Positions 36,601 to 64,000 of a stretch of 64,000 nt of DNA are shown here, piece after piece. Positions within the stretch are counted from its first letter, which is position 1, and every line of letters begins with the position of its first letter. Below the pieces are notes generated by a model, which was not told where the DNA came from, searched no databases, and saw only the letters and a program-made list of their open reading frames with translations. The DNA lies in the NCBI GenBank assembly GCA_017590115.1, contig JAGGNK010007448.1, forward strand, positions 9,650,815 to 9,714,814. Reading direction: 5' to 3'. This stretch comes from Montifringilla adamsi. Taxonomy: Eukaryota > Chordata > Aves > Passeriformes > Passeridae. Both the position numbers and the translations under genes were made by a program.

Positions 36601-39039
36601 TGTGTAATGTTGTGCCTATGACCCTTAGAGGACAAAGTTGGGGAAAAAAATCATGACTGATGCTGTTGGCTTCCACTGTTCAATTCAGTAAAATAGATTT
36701 GTGCCCAGTGGTTCCAGGATGGTGAGGAGGGAAGGTGAGCTCTGTCCTCTGTGGCAGTCACAGCGTGCACGTGACAGGAGGGAGGAATGGCTTTATTTGT
36801 ACCACTGATATTTGCCGGCCTGTCACACGTCTCCAGTATCCAATCTGCAGTATTAGGATTATTTTAAGCCCTGTGTGAGGAAAGATTGTGAAACTTATGC
36901 GAGTGTACATTGTTCTTTGAGTGAAAAGCAGACTTTTGCTAAGGTACTTTGGTATATGATTCTCTCTGAACTTTTGTAGAAGATGTATAGGACTGGTTTA
37001 TGACAAGTGTACAGAAAGGTACAGAATAAGTGGACAGGAAGGTTCTGCTGAGTACCCCAACCTACTTTCTCCTTTTTCCTCTAATCCAGCTTGCCCACTG
37101 CTGCCCCATTTCCATGGCATGCATTTCCGGCTTGCGAAGGTTCCTGCTTCAGGCTGAGAATAGAAGCCTTGCTGTTGTGCTGTCCTTAAATCTCCCATAA
37201 TGAGTGTTACACCAAGGAAAGCAGCTGTGTCCTTTGGCTCCAGTTTTAATGCTATGTTAAAGAGCAGATTACGGTGACGTTGGATGGCAGCAATGCCGAG
37301 GTAGCACAAACCATGACCAGTTTGGGGAGGGCTTTAGCAAGGATGACTAAGGACTTGGAGCTTATGCTTTAGATAACAAATCCACCCAATTGTGCTCTTT
37401 TGGAAATGTAGTCAAGCCTAACAAATCAGGGCCTTAACAGAGTTGCATTAGGGTCCTTTAATTGGACTAAGCTGGTTAATACCCACATTGGCTTTTATAT
37501 GCCCAGGGGTCCAGCACAGGAATGGTTTGCTGTTTATGCTGGCAAAATCTCATAAAATTGCAACCACGGACATTGATAAATTGAATTCTAATGTCCTTAC
37601 AGGTAGACAATAGATTAAGGTATTTTGATTACTATGAGGAAGTTGGATGTAACTGTTTTCCACTTCCCTCAGTCTGGCTAGTGTGACAGACTCTGTCATG
37701 GCTCTGTCAGGGTTTGGGATGTGACAGGCCACACAGCACGGCAGGAACAGCAGGGCTGCACAAGACCTCAGCCTCTGTGGGACAACCTCCACCTTCTGTG
37801 TGTGGGGGTTTGTCATACTCATTCTGTTTCATGAAAGCTGAGCAGGTCCTTCAGGTAGTCCCAGAAGCCATAAATTACCATGGATTGGGTGTGTTTTCCT
37901 GGTGTTGTGAAGTGTTGCACTACTCGACTTACAGCAGTGCCTGGCTAAGAATGGTGCTTTGTTGCCACGTTAATTGTGCAATGATTCATATGTATTTGCT
38001 GGGATTTGGAAAAACTGGATTGTTGAGAGCATAATTCATACAGGTGAGGCAAAAATATTCTGAGCAGAAAGATTCTGCGCATGTCAGTGTTTGGTTACAT
38101 CCCCTGACAGCAAAACCAGAGTCTAAGGAGACAGAAATGAGTTCCAGATGGTTGTGGTAACTGGCAAGAAACTAATACTGAGGCTGATCTTGAGAAAACA
38201 GACTGAGGACACCAGAGATGAAAGAGGGGGCAGGGTGGTCCAGATAAGGTTGATAACACATGATATATCATCTTTGGAGCATTCCAAGGCAGGACAGTGA
38301 GATGAACCATTTGTTCCTGAACTGCAGAGTCTGGGTGGTGGAAAGGCTCTTGCTGTGGCTGTTCTGCTTCTGCACTGAAGGTAAAACCCCTGCAGTAACT
38401 ATCCCATTTCCGTGCACAAATCCCACCAGCCTCTGCTGCCCTGCAAGGATGCTGGGATAATGCAGATTACTCACTGTAATTTTGCTCCTGTTTTCTTCAT
38501 GTGCAGCCTAGGTGTGTCTTCATTGCTATCTTGCATATTGTTTAAACTAGGAATTTGTCTGGCATCTTACCTGTGTTCTATTTTTAGTTGTTAGTGAAGG
38601 GTGAGGCAATGTACTTAATTCTCATTACAGTTAGTTTAATCCAATTGTGATGTGGATTTAGAGAGACTTAGGAGGTCTCAGCTGAGTGTGGGCTGTCTTT
38701 TTCCAGTTACTGTCATTAAACAATGCACACTGCTAACTTTTTCCACTTCTAAAACTGAACCCATGTATCTAAAGGTGGTGTGATTTGGTGCCTGTGTTTT
38801 GCACCTCTGTTGATCTCTGTAACTGTTCCTCAATTGGGAAGAGGCTTCCTGTACATTTTGTGAGTTCACCTGACCTGTGGTATCACCCACCTTGATGAGA
38901 CAATAGTAAAGATTAATGTGGGTTTTTTGGGTTAACAGAGTGCTTTTGTCTTATTTCTCTTTGAACGAAGCAGCTTCTCAGAAAGCTCTGTTCCATCCTA
39001 CTGTGGAGTTGGTCAATGTGAGCCGATACGGAGCTCGGC

Positions 39040-39400
39040 ATCCTCCAAAGAGCCTCGAAGAGTCCCTTAGCCGCTCTGAGCCTGTCCCTGCGGGGGCCAG
39101 CCCGGGTGTGCTCTGGCATTTCGGAGGGGCAGAGGGAGCCCCGGTGCCGCCGGGCAGCCCGAGGCGCGGGCAGCGGCTGCAGTCCGCTCCGGGCAGGCGC
39201 GATCCAGGCAGGCTTTGCCGGCGCTCCCGCGCGGGCTGCGGGCTCTGTCCGCGGGCTCGGTGCTGCTGCTGCGCCCGGCGGGCGCGGGGCGAGCGCGGCC
39301 TGGCGAGAGCCCGCCCCGCACCGTGATGTGGCCACAGGAGGGGCTTGCTGGGCTCCGGCTCCTGTCTCTCCCCGGAGGGGTTTAGAGCGGCCACTCTTAC
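39040..39400 (+). promoter_or_regulatory. CRB2: CpG island at the CRB2 promoter and exon 1
   Basis: GC content and CpG density rise sharply between about 39040 and 39380, directly upstream of and overlapping CRB2 exon 1, and fall off in intron 1. I see no TATA box in a convincing position, consistent with a dispersed CpG-island start. Sequence left of 39000 is AT-rich. The transcription start probably lies within this island. Confidence 0.7.
39326..39385 (+). CDS. Possible upstream ORF in the CRB2 5' leader
   Basis: ATG TGG CCA ... GTT TAG encodes 19 residues (MWPQEGLAGLRLLSLPGGV). It ends 22 bases before the CRB2 start codon, in a different frame. It would matter only if transcription starts left of 39326, which the position of the CpG island makes plausible. 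A short uORF this close to the main ATG could lower translation. Nothing in the sequence shows that it is translated. Confidence 0.35.
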   Translation: MWPQEGLAGLRLLSLPGGV

Positions 39401-39407
39401 ACTTGTC

Positions 39408-63650
<24,243 letters not shown>

Positions 63651-64000
63651 GTATGTGCTGTGTTGTGTTTGTGTGTGCAGGGGTTCATTGTAGTTCTGTT
63701 ACTACACAAAAGTCTGACTGTTGCTGATACCAGAAAGAGGAGGTTTTTGATGTATTGAAGAACACATGGTTCTCTGTGCTCCCACCTCACTCAATATGCT
63801 ACATATGATTTAAACACTGAGTTTTCTCAAGCTCCCCTGTTGTTTTTGTGGTTGTAGAACTTGGGCAGTGGCTTTTGTGGTGCCCATCTCCACTTTGCTG
63901 AGCCCACATAGGTTTCAGACTCCCTTCCCTAACCTGTAATCTTGCCAGCCCCTCCCTTCATCCTGTTCCAGTTGCACAACAATCCCTTCCCCAGGAATCT
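63651..64000 (+). other. CRB2: Start of CRB2 intron 8
   Basis: The donor GTATGT is followed by TG-rich sequence. The exon 8 frame continues to a TGA at 63756-63758, encoding a hydrophobic segment and then TRKRR. No polyadenylation signal (AATAAA or ATTAAA) is visible before the window ends, and no EGF-coding exon 9 is recognised in the remaining bases. Confidence 0.7.

Larger units (their letters stand above)
17000..39000. other. Intergenic region between the CpG-island gene and CRB2
   Basis: No coding exon is recognised in these 22 kb. The visible structure is one plausible plus-strand non-coding exon (17223-17391), one plausible minus-strand exon (20265-20325), inverted repeats at 20077-20114 and 21235-21258, a tandem 37-bp duplication (28021-28094), a CAGCTG cluster (30050-30085), a CA-rich microsatellite (32617-32641), a diverged 65-bp direct repeat (33426-33650) and a 26-base T run. 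The rest looks like unique AT-rich sequence. CRB2 enhancers would be expected here, but none can be proven from sequence. Confidence 0.6.

Noticed and set aside
39345..39407. In-frame extension of CRB2 upstream of 39408
   Set aside because: The extension begins at a TTG, not an ATG, and would displace the signal peptide from the N-terminus. The ATG at 39408 is the first after an in-frame stop.

Overview
This is a vertebrate nuclear genomic window, most likely from a bird. It shows split genes with canonical GT-AG introns, CpG-island promoters and very little recognisable transposon sequence (no Alu, B1 or full-length L1). The one protein-coding gene I can identify with confidence is CRB2 (Crumbs cell polarity complex component 2). 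It lies on the plus strand from about 39.4 kb to beyond the right edge. The bird assignment is an inference from repeat poverty and compactness; another sauropsid is possible.

Layout. (1) 1-15.9 kb has no coding exon that I recognise and holds simple repeats only. By mammalian synteny (STRBP, CRB2, DENND1A in that order, with STRBP and CRB2 transcribed away from each other) it is probably the first intron or 5' region of STRBP on the minus strand. (2) About 16.0-17.0 kb is a strong CpG island, the presumed STRBP promoter. A well-formed plus-strand exon candidate just to its right hints at a divergent non-coding transcript. (3) 17.0-39.0 kb is the intergenic space. It contains several small duplications, AT-rich inverted repeats and a tight cluster of CAGCTG E-boxes. 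(4) 39.05-39.40 kb is a second CpG island with CRB2 exon 1. (5) 39.4-64.0 kb is CRB2. Eight coding exons are resolved to the base and join in frame into 967 residues: a signal peptide, 13 EGF-like repeats, laminin G domain 1, a 14th EGF and laminin G domain 2. The third laminin G domain, the last EGFs, the transmembrane segment and the short ERLI-type tail lie beyond the window.

Function. From knowledge of the family, CRB2 is an apical type I membrane protein. Its intracellular tail binds PALS1/PATJ and PAR6. It keeps apical-basal polarity in neuroepithelium, retina, podocytes and the gastrulating epiblast. Its EGF repeats carry O-glucose and O-fucose, and many POGLUT1-type consensus sites are visible here.

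The observation most worth following is in intron 6. There an ATG opens a short hydrophobic, signal-peptide-like reading frame that ends at a GT donor in phase 1. That is the phase needed to splice to exon 7, and it suggests an internal first exon for a short CRB2 isoform lacking EGF 1-11, comparable in design to the CRB1-B isoform of mammalian CRB1. Reading through the exon 8 donor gives a hydrophobic stretch followed by basic residues and a stop, which could in principle be a membrane anchor. Both are hypotheses from sequence alone. I saw no CRISPR array, phage, operon or other prokaryotic system.
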